Positions 26,755 through 34,911 are shown, counted from the first letter of the stretch. The stretch is 64,000 bases of DNA from Pseudanabaena sp. UWO311 (GCF_006937785.1 NZ_SJEE01000009.1:62001-126000), one strand, 5' to 3'. A program made the numbers and translations. The notes: generated from the sequence alone by a model not told the origin.

Positions 26755-28599
26755 ATGCAACCTGCTGACTTAACAACACTTGTAGCTTTGACTCATGAGC
26801 TAAACACAGCTTGTGTGCCTGCGAGGTTAGAGCAGGTACATCAGAGCGATCGCCACACGATTCATTTACAATTACGAACTTTAGAAAAGAAACAATGGCT
26901 CTTGTTATCTTGGCATCCGCAAGCTGCTAGATTGCATCTCAGTGCGCCACCACCGAAACAACCTGACACTTTTACCTTTAGCCAACAAATTTTGCATCAA
27001 GTTGCAGGATTTGCCCTTGTCTCAGTAAACCTTACTAGCCCTTGGGAGCGTGTAATTGATTTGCAATTTGCTAAACGTCCCGATGATGAGGTGCAATGGC
27101 ATCTGTATTTAGAGGTAATGGGCAAATATAGCAATGCAATTTTAGTGAATGCCAATGGTGAAATTGTCACTGCTGCACATCAAGTTAGCCAGAAACAATC
27201 GCGAGTTCGCCCGATCCAAACAGGCGATCGCTATGAATTACCACCAGCATTACTTGAAGCTATTCCTAGTTTGAGTGAATCCTTTGACTCATGGCGCGAT
27301 CGCTTAATCTTGATTCCTAAAGAAATTAAACGCAATTTATTAAGTAATTATCGCGGTGTTAGTTCTTCGCTAGTGCGATCGCTAATAGCGATCGCAGATT
27401 TAGATGGCGATAAAAACGTTGCTGATTTAACTCGTTCTGAATGGGAGGCACTATATCAAGCTTGGCAAATATGGCTGTCTTCTATTGAGCAAAAGCAGTT
27501 CTATCCACACTTAGAAGGCAAGGGATATTCCCTCACCCCTAGCCTAAGTCACGACAGATCGCCCTCAATCCCCCTTAAAAAGGGGAAAGAAGATAATTCT
27601 CCCACCTTTTTAAGGGGGGCTGGGGGGGATCTAAAACTCTTGCTATCAGTTAACGACTTTTGCGATCGCTACTATTCCCAACAAACAGGACAAGTCGCCT
27701 TTCAGCAATTGCATCAACAAATTAGCCAAGCAATTCAAAATCAGTTAGCCAAATTAAATATTAAAGAAACAGAATTTCTTGATCGGCTCAAACTCTCGAC
27801 TCAAGCCGATGATTTTAAAGATAAAGCCGATTTGTTAATGGCACATTTGCATCTCTGGGAAATTGGCATGAAAGAGATTAAACTAATTGATTTTCATTCA
27901 GAAGCATCAGTGATTATTCCTCTAGATCCCACTCTCAATGCTGCTCAGAACGCTCAATCCTTTTATAAAAAACATCAAAAACAAAAACGAGCGGCTCTTG
28001 CGATCGCGCCATTATTAGAATCTGTTCAACAGGAAATCGCCTATCTTGAACAAGTTTCTACCGCTGTTAGTTTATTAGAGCAAAGTGAACTTCCTGCTTT
28101 ACGAGAAATTAGGGCAGAATTGGCTCAGCAGAGTTATCTCAAAGTCACCGCTGAATATGCACCGCGCACTAAGACTAACACCAAAGGCGGCAAAAATAAG
28201 AGCAATAGAACCAAGCAAGAAGAGATTCCCGACTGCCATCGCTTCACGACTCCTAATGGATTTGAAGTTTGGGTCGGGAGAAACAACTACCAAAATGATT
28301 TAATTTCCTTTCGTATCGCTGGAGAATATGATATTTGGCTTCATGCTCAAGAAATCTCTGGCAGTCATGTATTGCTACGTCTACCTGCGGGTGCGATCGC
28401 AGACGATCAAGATCTTCAAGTCGCGGCAAATTATGCCGCCTACTACAGTCGCGCTAGGCAAAGCGATCAAGTTCCTGTGGTCTGTACTATTCCTAAATAT
28501 GTCTTTAAGCCTAAAGGAGCAAAACCAGGGATGGTTGTCTATACCCATGAAAAGATTATTTGGGGACAGCCAACTAGCTTGAGGGCACTGGACAGTTAA
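26755..28599 (+). CDS. NFACT/Rqc2-family protein (RqcH-like)
   Basis: 614 residues from the ATG at 26755. An upstream in-frame start at 26695 lies inside the terminator hairpin and is not credible. NFACT proteins bind stalled large ribosomal subunits and, in bacteria with RqcH, recruit tRNA-Ala to add Ala tails. The NFACT-N domain runs first (M-Q-P-A-D-L-T-T-L-V-A-L, W-E-R-V-I-D-L-Q-F), then a coiled-coil (~290-450), then NFACT-R (G-F-E-V-W-V-G-R-N-N-Y-Q-N-D and D-I-W-L-H-A-Q-E-I-S-G-S-H-V). About 25-40 residues near 255-295 come from an inserted repeat rather than from the family (see the repeat at 27557). Confidence 0.88.
   Translation: MQPADLTTLVALTHELNTACVPARLEQVHQSDRHTIHLQLRTLEKKQWLLLSWHPQAARLHLSAPPPKQPDTFTFSQQILHQVAGFALVSVNLTSPWERVIDLQFAKRPDDEVQWHLYLEVMGKYSNAILVNANGEIVTAAHQVSQKQSRVRPIQTGDRYELPPALLEAIPSLSESFDSWRDRLILIPKEIKRNLLSNYRGVSSSLVRSLIAIADLDGDKNVADLTRSEWEALYQAWQIWLSSIEQKQFYPHLEGKGYSLTPSLSHDRSPSIPLKKGKEDNSPTFLRGAGGDLKLLLSVNDFCDRYYSQQTGQVAFQQLHQQISQAIQNQLAKLNIKETEFLDRLKLSTQADDFKDKADLLMAHLHLWEIGMKEIKLIDFHSEASVIIPLDPTLNAAQNAQSFYKKHQKQKRAALAIAPLLESVQQEIAYLEQVSTAVSLLEQSELPALREIRAELAQQSYLKVTAEYAPRTKTNTKGGKNKSNRTKQEEIPDCHRFTTPNGFEVWVGRNNYQNDLISFRIAGEYDIWLHAQEISGSHVLLRLPAGAIADDQDLQVAANYAAYYSRARQSDQVPVVCTIPKYVFKPKGAKPGMVVYTHEKIIWGQPTSLRALDS
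27557..27631. repeat. Inverted-repeat element inserted in frame inside the NFACT gene
   Basis: Left arm GATCGCCCTCAATCCCCC-TTAAAAAGGGG and right arm CCCACCTTTTTAAGGGGGGC-TGGGGGGGATC are inverted copies with a short A/T-rich centre. The 75 bp equal 25 codons, so the frame is kept. It codes for a low-complexity stretch (S-P-S-I-P-L-K-K-G-K then F-L-R-G-A-G-G-D) unlike the flanking protein. Elements with AATCCCCCTTAAAAAGGGG cores are common cyanobacterial dispersed repeats. Confidence 0.8.
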
Positions 28600-28701
28600 T
28601 GAGTGATGGGTACTGAAACGTCCATTTCATAGGGACAAAAAAGATGTAGATGTCAATACATTGATCACGTTGTAGCCGTCCAGCGCCATCAATTAGATTT
28701 A

Positions 28702-28806
28702 TTAAGTACTTATGCAAAATAAATTAGCTAAACCCGTAAAGTTTCGCCCATGCGGGGCGAAACTTTACGGGTTTAGCTTTGTAATTAATTATGACTAGCT
28801 ACTTAC
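28702..28806. repeat. AATTAAA-ended ~105-bp palindromic element
   Basis: Ends TTAAGTACTTATGCAAAATAA and TAATTATGACTAGCTACTTA. The core arm AGCTAAACCCGTAAAGTTTC pairs perfectly with its complement around a GCCCATGCGGGGC centre. Together with the scpB hairpin it fills the 243-bp spacer after the NFACT gene. The first ~100 bases (28600-28700) show nothing I can name. Confidence 0.75.
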
Positions 28807-28839
28807 AAGCATTTTCTTATAGAGAAAATGCTTGTAAGT
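28801..28839 (-). terminator. Terminator of scpB
   Basis: ACTTACAAGCATTTTCT, short loop, AGAGAAAATGCTTGTAAGT, directly after the scpB stop on the minus strand. It shares ACTTA with the end of the neighbouring repeat. Confidence 0.6.
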
Positions 28840-28842
28840 AAT

Positions 28843-29580
28843 CTAAATCAGCTTAGTTAAATCATCTATTTCAAAATATTGATGAAATTTTGTGGTTACT
28901 TGCAAAACCGACGATCGCCCTCCGTCTGCTTGCCTTTTCTTTCTCACAAAACCTTGCTCGACTAATTCCTGTACATGCTGATAAGCCCCAGCGCCGCGTA
29001 ACTCGATCAACTCTGATTGCACAATATTTTTTTTGAGGGCGATCGCCGCTAAAGTCCGCAAAACACCACGCCCCAAATCGACAGGAATAAGTTTATGTAC
29101 TAAATCCTCAAACTCCGATCGCAGTCTGAGCGAAAACCCCACATCGGTTTCCATAATTTCCAAAGCACTGTCTCGATGGGCATATTCAGTAATTAAGTCA
29201 ATCAGTCCCATTTCTGCATCTTCGATCTCGCAACCCAAAGCCTCAGCGATCGCAGCCAAATTCATTGGTTGCCCCTTCAGGTACAACACAGCCTCTACTT
29301 TTTGCTTGAGGTTATTTGCGATCGGCAGTTCTGGCTGCTCAAAACCATCCATTGACAAAGACAATGGCTCTAATAGCTCAATCTGAACTCCCTCTTCAAT
29401 CTCGACAGACTCTTCAAGCGCTGGCTCAACATACTCATCTGACTCACCCATTGACTCATCCATCTCGATAGATTCTTCAAGAATCTCAAGATGCTCCACT
29501 GGTTCTTTGGGCTCGACAGCCCCTTCAAGAACTAGTTCAATTGGCTCTACAGTTTGTTCTAAAGGCAATTCATTCGTCAT
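28843..29580 (-). CDS. scpB: Segregation and condensation protein B
   Basis: 245 residues. The C-terminal ~160 residues are the double winged-helix ScpB (L-K-Q-K-V-E-A-V-L-Y-L-K-G-Q-P-M, A-L-G-C-E-I-E-D-A, D-V-G-F-S-L-R-L-R, R-T-L-A-A-I-A-L-K-K-N-I-V-Q-S-E-L and R-G-A-G-A-Y-Q-H). ScpB is the kleisin-binding subunit of the SMC-ScpAB condensin. Residues 1-~85 form an unusual acidic extension made of Glu/Val/Pro units (V-E-P-I-E-L-V-L-E, V-E-P-K-E-P-V-E-H). The usual cyanobacterial protein is nearer 160-180 residues. No scpA is in the window. Confidence 0.9.
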   Translation of the reverse strand: MTNELPLEQTVEPIELVLEGAVEPKEPVEHLEILEESIEMDESMGESDEYVEPALEESVEIEEGVQIELLEPLSLSMDGFEQPELPIANNLKQKVEAVLYLKGQPMNLAAIAEALGCEIEDAEMGLIDLITEYAHRDSALEIMETDVGFSLRLRSEFEDLVHKLIPVDLGRGVLRTLAAIALKKNIVQSELIELRGAGAYQHVQELVEQGFVRKKRQADGGRSSVLQVTTKFHQYFEIDDLTKLI

Positions 29581-29667
29581 GCTAAGATTTTAACTGAGTG
29601 AAGGCATTGCAATACAATGCTTTTATCCATAAATCAAACAAAAAAATTGTATTAGCTGAGAACCCAT

Positions 29668-29922
29668 ATGCCAAGCAGCATGATGTACTACGAAGACACT
29701 TATGTGGTTCTGCCCCCAGATATGCAAGAGCAATTTGTCACTCAGCCAGAGTTAGAGCAGATTTTACATGATCTGTTAATCGATATCCAAGATGCACTGC
29801 CCTACGATTTACAAAATCTTGCAATTAGCGAGCAAGTTCAGCGTCTGATTAAAACTGCTTGCAATCTAGATTGTGGCGATCGCGGCACATGGCAATGGTA
29901 TGTAGTCCGCCTCGATAAGTAA
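29668..29922 (+). CDS. Small conserved cyanobacterial protein, unknown function
   Basis: 84 residues (M-P-S-S-M-M-Y-Y-E-D-T-Y-V-V-L-P-P-D); the Met-Met pair at 5-6 is an alternative start. It is acidic and helical (L-E-Q-I-L-H-D-L-L-I-D-I-Q), ending C-G-D-R-G-T-W-Q-W-Y-V-V-R-L. It is divergent from scpB with an 87-bp spacer. I have seen similar short proteins in cyanobacteria but cannot name a family. Confidence 0.65.
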   Translation: MPSSMMYYEDTYVVLPPDMQEQFVTQPELEQILHDLLIDIQDALPYDLQNLAISEQVQRLIKTACNLDCGDRGTWQWYVVRLDK

Positions 29923-29952
29923 GCAAAATTGGCACTTTGCACCAATTTTGCT
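29922..29952. terminator. Bidirectional hairpin between two convergent genes
   Basis: AGCAAAATTGG, a 9-base loop, CCAATTTTGCT. It touches the stop codons of both neighbours. Confidence 0.7.
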
Positions 29953-30370
29953 ACAAAAACAATTTAGGATCGACATGAAAGAATTTGCCAAGCGCTTGTG
30001 CTTGATTTTTGCTGATTTGACGCTTGCCGTTCACAACTTCTGAGACAACGCCACTTGAGCCAATCACATTAACTAGATCGGCTTGTTTTAAATCATTAGC
30101 TTCCATTAAATGTAAGAGAACATCAAGAGGTGAAGCATCATCCATTGGATAATGCTCATCTTCATATTTTTCAATCAATGTTAGCAGCAGTTGCAAAATC
30201 CTCTCTTCTTCAGCAGTTGGTTGGGGAATTGCTAGCAATCTTTCCATATTTTGCAATGCAATTTCATTTTCAGCATCATTAGTAATTACATGAGGCTGAA
30301 TCTCGGCTAGCAAATCACCATAAGCTTTTGGATTAATAGTAAGGGTCATTTTTCCACCTACCTGAGTCAT
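29951..30370 (-). CDS. HigA-like antitoxin/HTH protein without an adjacent toxin
   Basis: 139 residues; the likely start is the Met at residue 8 (M-T-L-T-I-N-P-K-A-Y). The N-terminal part is helical (L-L-A-E-I-Q-P-H-V-I). The C-terminal part is a lambda-repressor-like HTH (A-N-D-L-K-Q-A-D-L-V-N-V-I-G-S-S-G-V-V-S and N-G-K-R-Q-I-S-K-N-Q-A). This is the layout of the large HigA-type antitoxins. No HigB-like ORF lies on either side, so it is an orphan regulator here. Confidence 0.78.
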   Translation of the reverse strand: MTQVGGKMTLTINPKAYGDLLAEIQPHVITNDAENEIALQNMERLLAIPQPTAEEERILQLLLTLIEKYEDEHYPMDDASPLDVLLHLMEANDLKQADLVNVIGSSGVVSEVVNGKRQISKNQAQALGKFFHVDPKLFL

Positions 30371-30378
30371 ACCTTATT

Positions 30379-30433
30379 AAAGCCCAAAAAAGGTAAGGGT
30401 GCGCTACGCGCACCCTTACCTTTTTTGGGCTTT
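30379..30433 (-). terminator. AAAGCCCAAAA-type hairpin after the methyltransferase gene
   Basis: AAAGCCCAAAAAAGGTAAGG, a GTGCGCTACGCGCAC core and exact complement: a perfect ~26-bp stem. It touches the methyltransferase stop codon and fills the space before the HigA-like gene. Confidence 0.75.
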
Positions 30434-31190
30434 AGTTAAATTTGCGATAACATCTAGCAGTAATTAAATGAGGCTGAAACACCTCAAGAAAATTAGCTTG
30501 TAAGGTGCGGAAAAAAGTATCTACTGTTTCAGGATCATCTAAATGAATGGGATGCTCATTTTCAAAGCCTTTAAAGAAATACCAATTAACAATAATTTTT
30601 CCTTGCGGTGAAAGCATCTTGTGAAACTGCATTAACTGACCACTAGGATCGGGTAAATGCTCCAAAACGTCAAAGCACAAGACCGTATCAAAATATCCTT
30701 CCAAAGCTTCTTCTAATGGAATTTCGGAACGAAAAGATATTTTGTGGCTTAGTCCTAACTGCGCTACTCGATGCTCTACAAAACCTCGATTAATCGGATT
30801 AATATCGCAATAGATCACCGAATCGACATTTGGACACATGGCGGCAGCGATCGCATGAGTACCAATACCTCCACCAAAATCAAGCACTCTTCCCTTAGCT
30901 TGATCGGCAATTAGTTTGATCGTGCCGCCAATATAGTCCTTGCTCTCAAGATGCCATGTACCTAATTTAAATAGATACATCTCGCCAACTTTGTCCTTGT
31001 AAAAAGCTGTTGCCTCATCCCAGTCAAAGTCGGTATTTCCTAAATTTTCTAAATCGTAACGGCAATTTTGCAGTTTCTCGGTAATCGTTGCTGCATCTAG
31101 TTTTAAGAACTCTTGCAAGTGCTGCTCTAATCTAAAGCCGTCTTGCCAATATCCTTCCAAGAAAGTCGGCGTAGGAGATGAAATCACCAT
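30432..31190 (-). CDS. Class I SAM-dependent methyltransferase
   Basis: 252 residues. The SAM-binding motif I is V-L-D-F-G-G-G-I-G-T-H-A (~98-109), followed by D-S-V-I-Y-C-D-I-N-P-I-N-R (motif II) and D-T-V-L-C-F-D-V-L-E-H-L-P-D-P (motif IV/post-motif). An N-terminal ~75-residue helical region precedes the Rossmann fold. Substrate unknown. The 209-bp region upstream (31191-31399) holds a small hairpin and nothing coding. Confidence 0.88.
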   Translation of the reverse strand: MVISSPTPTFLEGYWQDGFRLEQHLQEFLKLDAATITEKLQNCRYDLENLGNTDFDWDEATAFYKDKVGEMYLFKLGTWHLESKDYIGGTIKLIADQAKGRVLDFGGGIGTHAIAAAMCPNVDSVIYCDINPINRGFVEHRVAQLGLSHKISFRSEIPLEEALEGYFDTVLCFDVLEHLPDPSGQLMQFHKMLSPQGKIIVNWYFFKGFENEHPIHLDDPETVDTFFRTLQANFLEVFQPHLITARCYRKFN

Positions 31191-31342
31191 GTTTGATTGC
31201 GATGTAGCGCTTTGCGCCTAAAGAATTTAATGACAGCTTGATGCGCAGAGCGCAAGCTTCACCTGCCATTACAGCATAAATGTACGCAAATCCATACTAA
31301 CTAGTAGCGCGACTAAACTTTTTGGCATTAAAACCAAAGCCC

Positions 31343-31383
31343 CAAAGATGAAAGGTAGCACGAAGCTCCGCCTTTCATCTTTG
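31343..31383. repeat. Hairpin upstream of the methyltransferase
   Basis: CAAAGATGAAAGG, a 15-base loop, CCTTTCATCTTTG, preceded by AAAACCAAAGCCC. An imperfect member of the AAACC-type hairpin group. Confidence 0.55.
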
Positions 31384-31399
31384 TGAGCGATAAATCCAT

Positions 31400-31726
31400 C
31401 TAAAAAGTTCCAAGCAATGGTAATACCTTCTTTTTCAGTAACTCTACTAAAGCGGGTTCCATATAATCGTACTTATCAGGAATATCTAGGCAAATTACTC
31501 GTTTATTTTTAATCCAAGACGGAAAGTTCGCAGAAATCTTCCTGCGATGAGATTTCTCCATTACAAAGACTAAATCAGCCCAGATAATTGCTTCTCTACT
31601 TAAAGGTGTGTCGGCTTCTCGATCTATTCCAGCTGAATCCACCTCTAAGCCTTCATAATCAGCAAACACCTTTTCCGCTGTGGGGCTACGTAATCTATTT
31701 TTTCCACAAATAAATAGCAATTTCAT
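31400..31726 (-). CDS. Low-molecular-weight protein tyrosine phosphatase-like protein
   Basis: 108 residues with the P-loop C-x5-R-S near the N-terminus (F-I-C-G-K-N-R-L-R-S). It then has V-D-S-A-G-I-D and W-A-D-L-V-F-V-M-E, the strand that in this fold precedes the loop bearing the acid. The D-P general-acid loop of classic enzymes seems replaced by D-I-P-D near residue 85. It is shorter than typical 150-residue LMW-PTPs but matches a short bacterial subgroup. Confidence 0.8.
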   Translation of the reverse strand: MKLLFICGKNRLRSPTAEKVFADYEGLEVDSAGIDREADTPLSREAIIWADLVFVMEKSHRRKISANFPSWIKNKRVICLDIPDKYDYMEPALVELLKKKVLPLLGTF

Positions 31727-31739
31727 CAGGCTAGAAAGT

Positions 31740-31842
31740 ATACCAAATAAAGAAATGGCTACGCCATTTCTTTATTTTAAAACCCTTACTGGGTTTAGTT
31801 TTTAATTCACAAAAGTGTTGTTACACTTTCGTGAATTGGTAT
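31740..31842 (-). repeat. 103-bp ATACCAATTC element, copy 1
   Basis: On the minus strand it reads ATACCAATTC at one end and TATTTGGTAT at the other. Three hairpins lie inside: TTCACGAAAGTGT/ACACTTTTGTGAA, AAACCC/GGGTTT, and TAAAGAAATGGC-GTA-GCCATTTCTTTA. It has the same length and order as the copies at 61388 and 62349. It lies between the divergent phosphatase and TVP38 genes. Confidence 0.85.
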
Positions 31843-31929
31843 AACATTGGCTAAAATACAGACATAGAGCTTTGTATAGAGTTGAGTTGTGAAGCAATAA
31901 TTTAACTTGGAAAGCTACCAGAAGTATTT

Positions 31930-32667
31930 ATGAAGCGATCGCGATTTAATACGTTAAGATTTTGGCTGAAAGTTATATTTCTTATAGCTTCAGTTCTTAT
32001 ATTGATAGCAGTTTTCCAGAAACTTAACATCAACGTTACAGTCAGTAATCTGCTTCAAAGTACTTTGCTTTGGGTCAAGATGCTTGGGGTAATGGGCGCG
32101 ATCGCATTCATTGTTATTTATAATCTCGCAACGATTTTATTTGTGCCAGCATCAATTCTAACCTTAGGCGGTGGAGCGATATATGGAGTGATATGGGGAT
32201 CAATTTATGTATTTGTTGCCGCAACTTTGGGTGCGATTTTTGCTTTTTTAATTGGTAGATATTTTGCGCGAGGCTGGGTTAGTGAAAAGCTTCGCAACAA
32301 TAAAACTTTTCGAGCGATCGATGCGGCTGTAGCGATCGATGGATTCAAAATTGTTTTGCTGACAAGGCTATCACCAATTTTTCCTTTCAATATGCTTAAT
32401 TATATTTTTGGTGTTACCCGTGTGGATTTAAAGGATTATATCCTAGGCTCAATCGGCATGATTCCCGCCACAATTATGTATGTTTACCTAGGTTCTCTCA
32501 TTGGAGATGTGGCTTTATTGGGAATTCAAACGACTAGCATAGCTAGTAATCCACAAACTCAAATAGCTCAATGGGCTATTAAAATTGTTGGTTTAGGTGC
32601 AACTCTTGGTGTAACCATTCAATTTAGCCGCCTTGCTAATAAAATTCTTGCTAGTAAGCTGCCATAA
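31930..32667 (+). CDS. TVP38/TMEM64-family membrane protein
   Basis: 245 residues with about five or six membrane segments. It holds the VTT/SNARE-associated signature: F-V-P-A-S-I-L-T-L-G-G-G-A-I-Y-G-V-I-W-G, then A-T-L-G-A-I-F-A-F-L-I-G-R-Y and L-L-T-R-L-S-P-I-F-P-F-N-M-L-N-Y. DedA/VTT proteins are thought to move or scramble lipids. It stands alone with hairpins on both sides. Confidence 0.9.
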   Translation: MKRSRFNTLRFWLKVIFLIASVLILIAVFQKLNINVTVSNLLQSTLLWVKMLGVMGAIAFIVIYNLATILFVPASILTLGGGAIYGVIWGSIYVFVAATLGAIFAFLIGRYFARGWVSEKLRNNKTFRAIDAAVAIDGFKIVLLTRLSPIFPFNMLNYIFGVTRVDLKDYILGSIGMIPATIMYVYLGSLIGDVALLGIQTTSIASNPQTQIAQWAIKIVGLGATLGVTIQFSRLANKILASKLP

Positions 32668-32686
32668 AAGTCTCTGCGAGAATCTT

Positions 32687-32738
32687 TGTAATTCTAATTC
32701 TCGAAAGTTAAGTTATACCTTCGAGAATTAGAATTACA
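32687..32738 (+). terminator. Hairpin after the TVP38 gene
   Basis: TGTAATTCTAATTCTCGAA, a 14-base loop and its exact complement. Confidence 0.6.
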
Positions 32739-32800
32739 CATCAAGTAATAATTTTACATTCTCATAATATAGCAATGTAAGAGATAGCTAGAGCAAATTA

Positions 32801-32855
32801 AAACCCAAAAGATGAGAGATGGCGCGTCGCGCCGTCTCTCATCTTTTGGGTTTTA
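32801..32855. repeat. AAACCCAAAA-type long palindrome
   Basis: AAAACCCAAAAGATGAGAGA, a GGCGCGTCGCGCC core and near-exact complement ending CTTTTGGGTTTT. It lies between the convergent TVP38 and phycobilisome-like genes. Confidence 0.78.
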
Positions 32856-32917
32856 AAACTTACATATCTATACTAACCTATTGCGAGAATTTGTATAACA
32901 ACCATTTCCCAATCGGT

Positions 32918-33391
32918 CTACGAACCCTTCTGAAATGCAGATATAGTAACTTCAAAATATGGGTTGATTAAATTAAAACACTCTGGAGGAGCAATCTTTT
33001 TTGTTAGATCACGTAACAAACAATAGGCTACGGAAACCTCTTTGGAAATGCCATAGGAATGGATAATGTTAGCGTGCCAGTCAGTCAAGCTTTCGCGAAA
33101 AAACGTTTCGTCATCTCGCAATATAGAAAGTGCTACATATCGAAGATTAATAGACATATCGTATTTGCAAACACGCGAACTTTTTTGAACAAGTTCTGGA
33201 TATTGCTGAGCTAGAAGACTTATTGATCGCATGACCAGTTCTTCTGATTGATCGCGCAATAAACTATAAGTTTTCACTCTCACTGGAAAACCACTAACAA
33301 ACTTTTCTACATTTAATAGATCTTCATCGCTAAGATATGCCCGATCAATATCCCCACTTTTCTTATCTAAGGTGCTGTTAATTGTTAACAT
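32918..33391 (-). CDS. Divergent phycobilisome-type (allophycocyanin-like) globin
   Basis: 157 residues, the length of a phycobiliprotein subunit. The N-terminus has the D-R-A-Y-L-S-D-E-D-L-L-N-V-E-K-F helix pattern. The core reads V-C-K-Y-D-M-S-I-N-L-R-Y-V-A-L, which lines up with the bilin-attachment segment C-I-R-D-L-D-Y-Y-L-R-Y of allophycocyanin. Cys75 and the Asp three residues later are kept, while the intervening Arg is Tyr. The next helix (W-H-A-N-I-I-H-S-Y-G-I-S) matches the L-x-G-L-x-x-x-Y-x-x-L-G-V region. No other phycobilisome gene is nearby. It may be an orphan biliprotein, a chaperone or a regulator; this is a family call from pattern only. Confidence 0.7.
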   Translation of the reverse strand: MLTINSTLDKKSGDIDRAYLSDEDLLNVEKFVSGFPVRVKTYSLLRDQSEELVMRSISLLAQQYPELVQKSSRVCKYDMSINLRYVALSILRDDETFFRESLTDWHANIIHSYGISKEVSVAYCLLRDLTKKIAPPECFNLINPYFEVTISAFQKGS

Positions 33392-33587
33392 GATTTTTGT
33401 AATTACTACTCACAATAAATTTGATCTTTTTACTGAATTTTAGCTTAAAAAATTCCTGTCAAAAAACACTCCGTAAATTTTTAAAATCTTATAACTATAT
33501 CCACATAAATTTCAAGAATGAAATCAATGTTAATGTAAGTAATATATTTTGACATTTATACTGGCTCCCCAGTCTAAAAATAGGCAG

Positions 33588-33646
33588 TACCACCCAAGAA
33601 TTAGTGGTGTGGAGCTTCGCTCCACACCACTAATTCTTGGGTGGTA
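33588..33646. repeat. Long perfect palindrome in the 458-bp spacer 33392-33849
   Basis: TACCACCCAAGAATTAGTGG, a GTGGAG-CTTCG-CTCCAC core and exact complement. It lies between divergent genes. The rest of this spacer is AT-rich and I see nothing else in it. Confidence 0.75.
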
Positions 33647-33849
33647 AGAGAGTAGCTTCAGACAACTTTGTTAATAAAATAAAACACTGAAAAATTGATT
33701 GAGTAACTTTGCCTTGACAATCAATTTTTCATGATCTAACCATGACTGGCTTTTGTGAAGCTCGTAGGAGAGATTGAGATTTTATTGCAGTTTGAAGAAC
33801 TACACGGTTAAAATAGTTGATTAATAGAACGTAATATTTAGATAACTCC

Positions 33850-34860
33850 ATGCAATCGGCAGTAAGAATTGAAAATCTCAGGAAAACTTATGGCGAGACC
33901 GTTGCCGTTGATGGAATTTCTCTAAATGTTATTCAGGGACAAATCTATGGATTATTAGGTCCAAATGGGGCAGGCAAAACTACGACAATGCGTTGCATTT
34001 GCACGCTGACTACGCCTGACTCTGGTTTGATCGAGGTAGCTGGGGCAAAGGATGTAAGGGCTATTCGCAATCGCCTAGGCTATGTTGCTCAAGAAGTAGC
34101 ATTAGACAAAGTTTTGACAGGGCGAGAATTATTACAGTTTCAAGCCGCTTTGTATCACATTTCCCCAAAACAAATCGCCGATCGCATTGACAATGTCTTA
34201 GATTTATTGCAACTAGAGCCTTACGCCGATAAACTTTCGGGGACATATTCAGGTGGTTTAAAAAAGCGTTTAGATTTAGCTGCGGGTTTATTACATCAAC
34301 CTTCAGTTCTAATTCTTGATGAGCCAACGGTAGGCTTAGATATTCAAAGTCGATTCGCGATTTGGGAGTTTCTACGCAAGCTCCGAGCGTCAGGCGTAAC
34401 AGTATTAATTTCAAGTCATTACCTTGAAGAAATTGATGCCCTTGCCGATCGCGTAGCAATTATTGATAGGGGCAAAATTATTGCCGAAGGCACGACTGAT
34501 GAACTAAAGACTAAAGTGGGAGGCGATCGCATTACGGTAAGAATTCGTGAGTTTGCGGATCGTCAAGATGCGGAACAGGCTAAAAGGATTTTGCAGCAGT
34601 TACCAATTGTGCAAAGCATCACAATTAATTCAGCTCAAGGTAATGCGGTTAATTTATTTGTGACCCCTGATGCTAATGCAATTAGCGAAATTCAAAATAT
34701 GTTGGCTGCGGTTGATATTGAGGTATTTAGTTTGTCCCAGTCACGTCCTAGTCTTGACGATGTATTTCTAGCGGCTACGGGGCAAACTATTCTTGATGCC
34801 GAAATTGCCCAGTCAGAGATATTGACAGCAAATAAAGGTAAAAAGAAATCTAAAAAATAA
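33850..34860 (+). CDS. ABC transporter ATP-binding protein, daunorubicin/DrrA-like
   Basis: 336 residues. Walker A is G-P-N-G-A-G-K-T-T-T (~40-49), the signature is Y-S-G-G-L-K-K-R-L-D-L, and Walker B is V-L-I-L-D-E-P-T. I-S-S-H-Y-L-E-E-I follows with the H-loop. The ~100-residue C-terminal extension (I-T-V-R-I-R-E-F, S-L-D-D-V-F-L-A-A-T-G) is typical of DrrA-type exporters. It ends in a basic tail (K-G-K-K-K-S-K-K). Membrane partner genes are not adjacent, so the permease must lie elsewhere. Confidence 0.93.
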   Translation: MQSAVRIENLRKTYGETVAVDGISLNVIQGQIYGLLGPNGAGKTTTMRCICTLTTPDSGLIEVAGAKDVRAIRNRLGYVAQEVALDKVLTGRELLQFQAALYHISPKQIADRIDNVLDLLQLEPYADKLSGTYSGGLKKRLDLAAGLLHQPSVLILDEPTVGLDIQSRFAIWEFLRKLRASGVTVLISSHYLEEIDALADRVAIIDRGKIIAEGTTDELKTKVGGDRITVRIREFADRQDAEQAKRILQQLPIVQSITINSAQGNAVNLFVTPDANAISEIQNMLAAVDIEVFSLSQSRPSLDDVFLAATGQTILDAEIAQSEILTANKGKKKSKK

Positions 34861-34911
34861 AAACCGAAAAGAGATTAGCGGCGCTTTGCGCCGCTAATCT
34901 CTTTTCGGTTT
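34861..34911 (+). terminator. Terminator-like AAACCGAAAA hairpin after the ABC gene
   Basis: AAACCGAAAAGAGATTAGCG, core GCGC-TTT-GCGC and exact complement, starting right after the stop codon. Confidence 0.75.

Noticed and set aside
28600-28700. Possible gene fragment after the NFACT gene
   Set aside because: Read on the minus strand it gives a short L-I-D-G-A-G-R-L-Q stretch, too short to assign.
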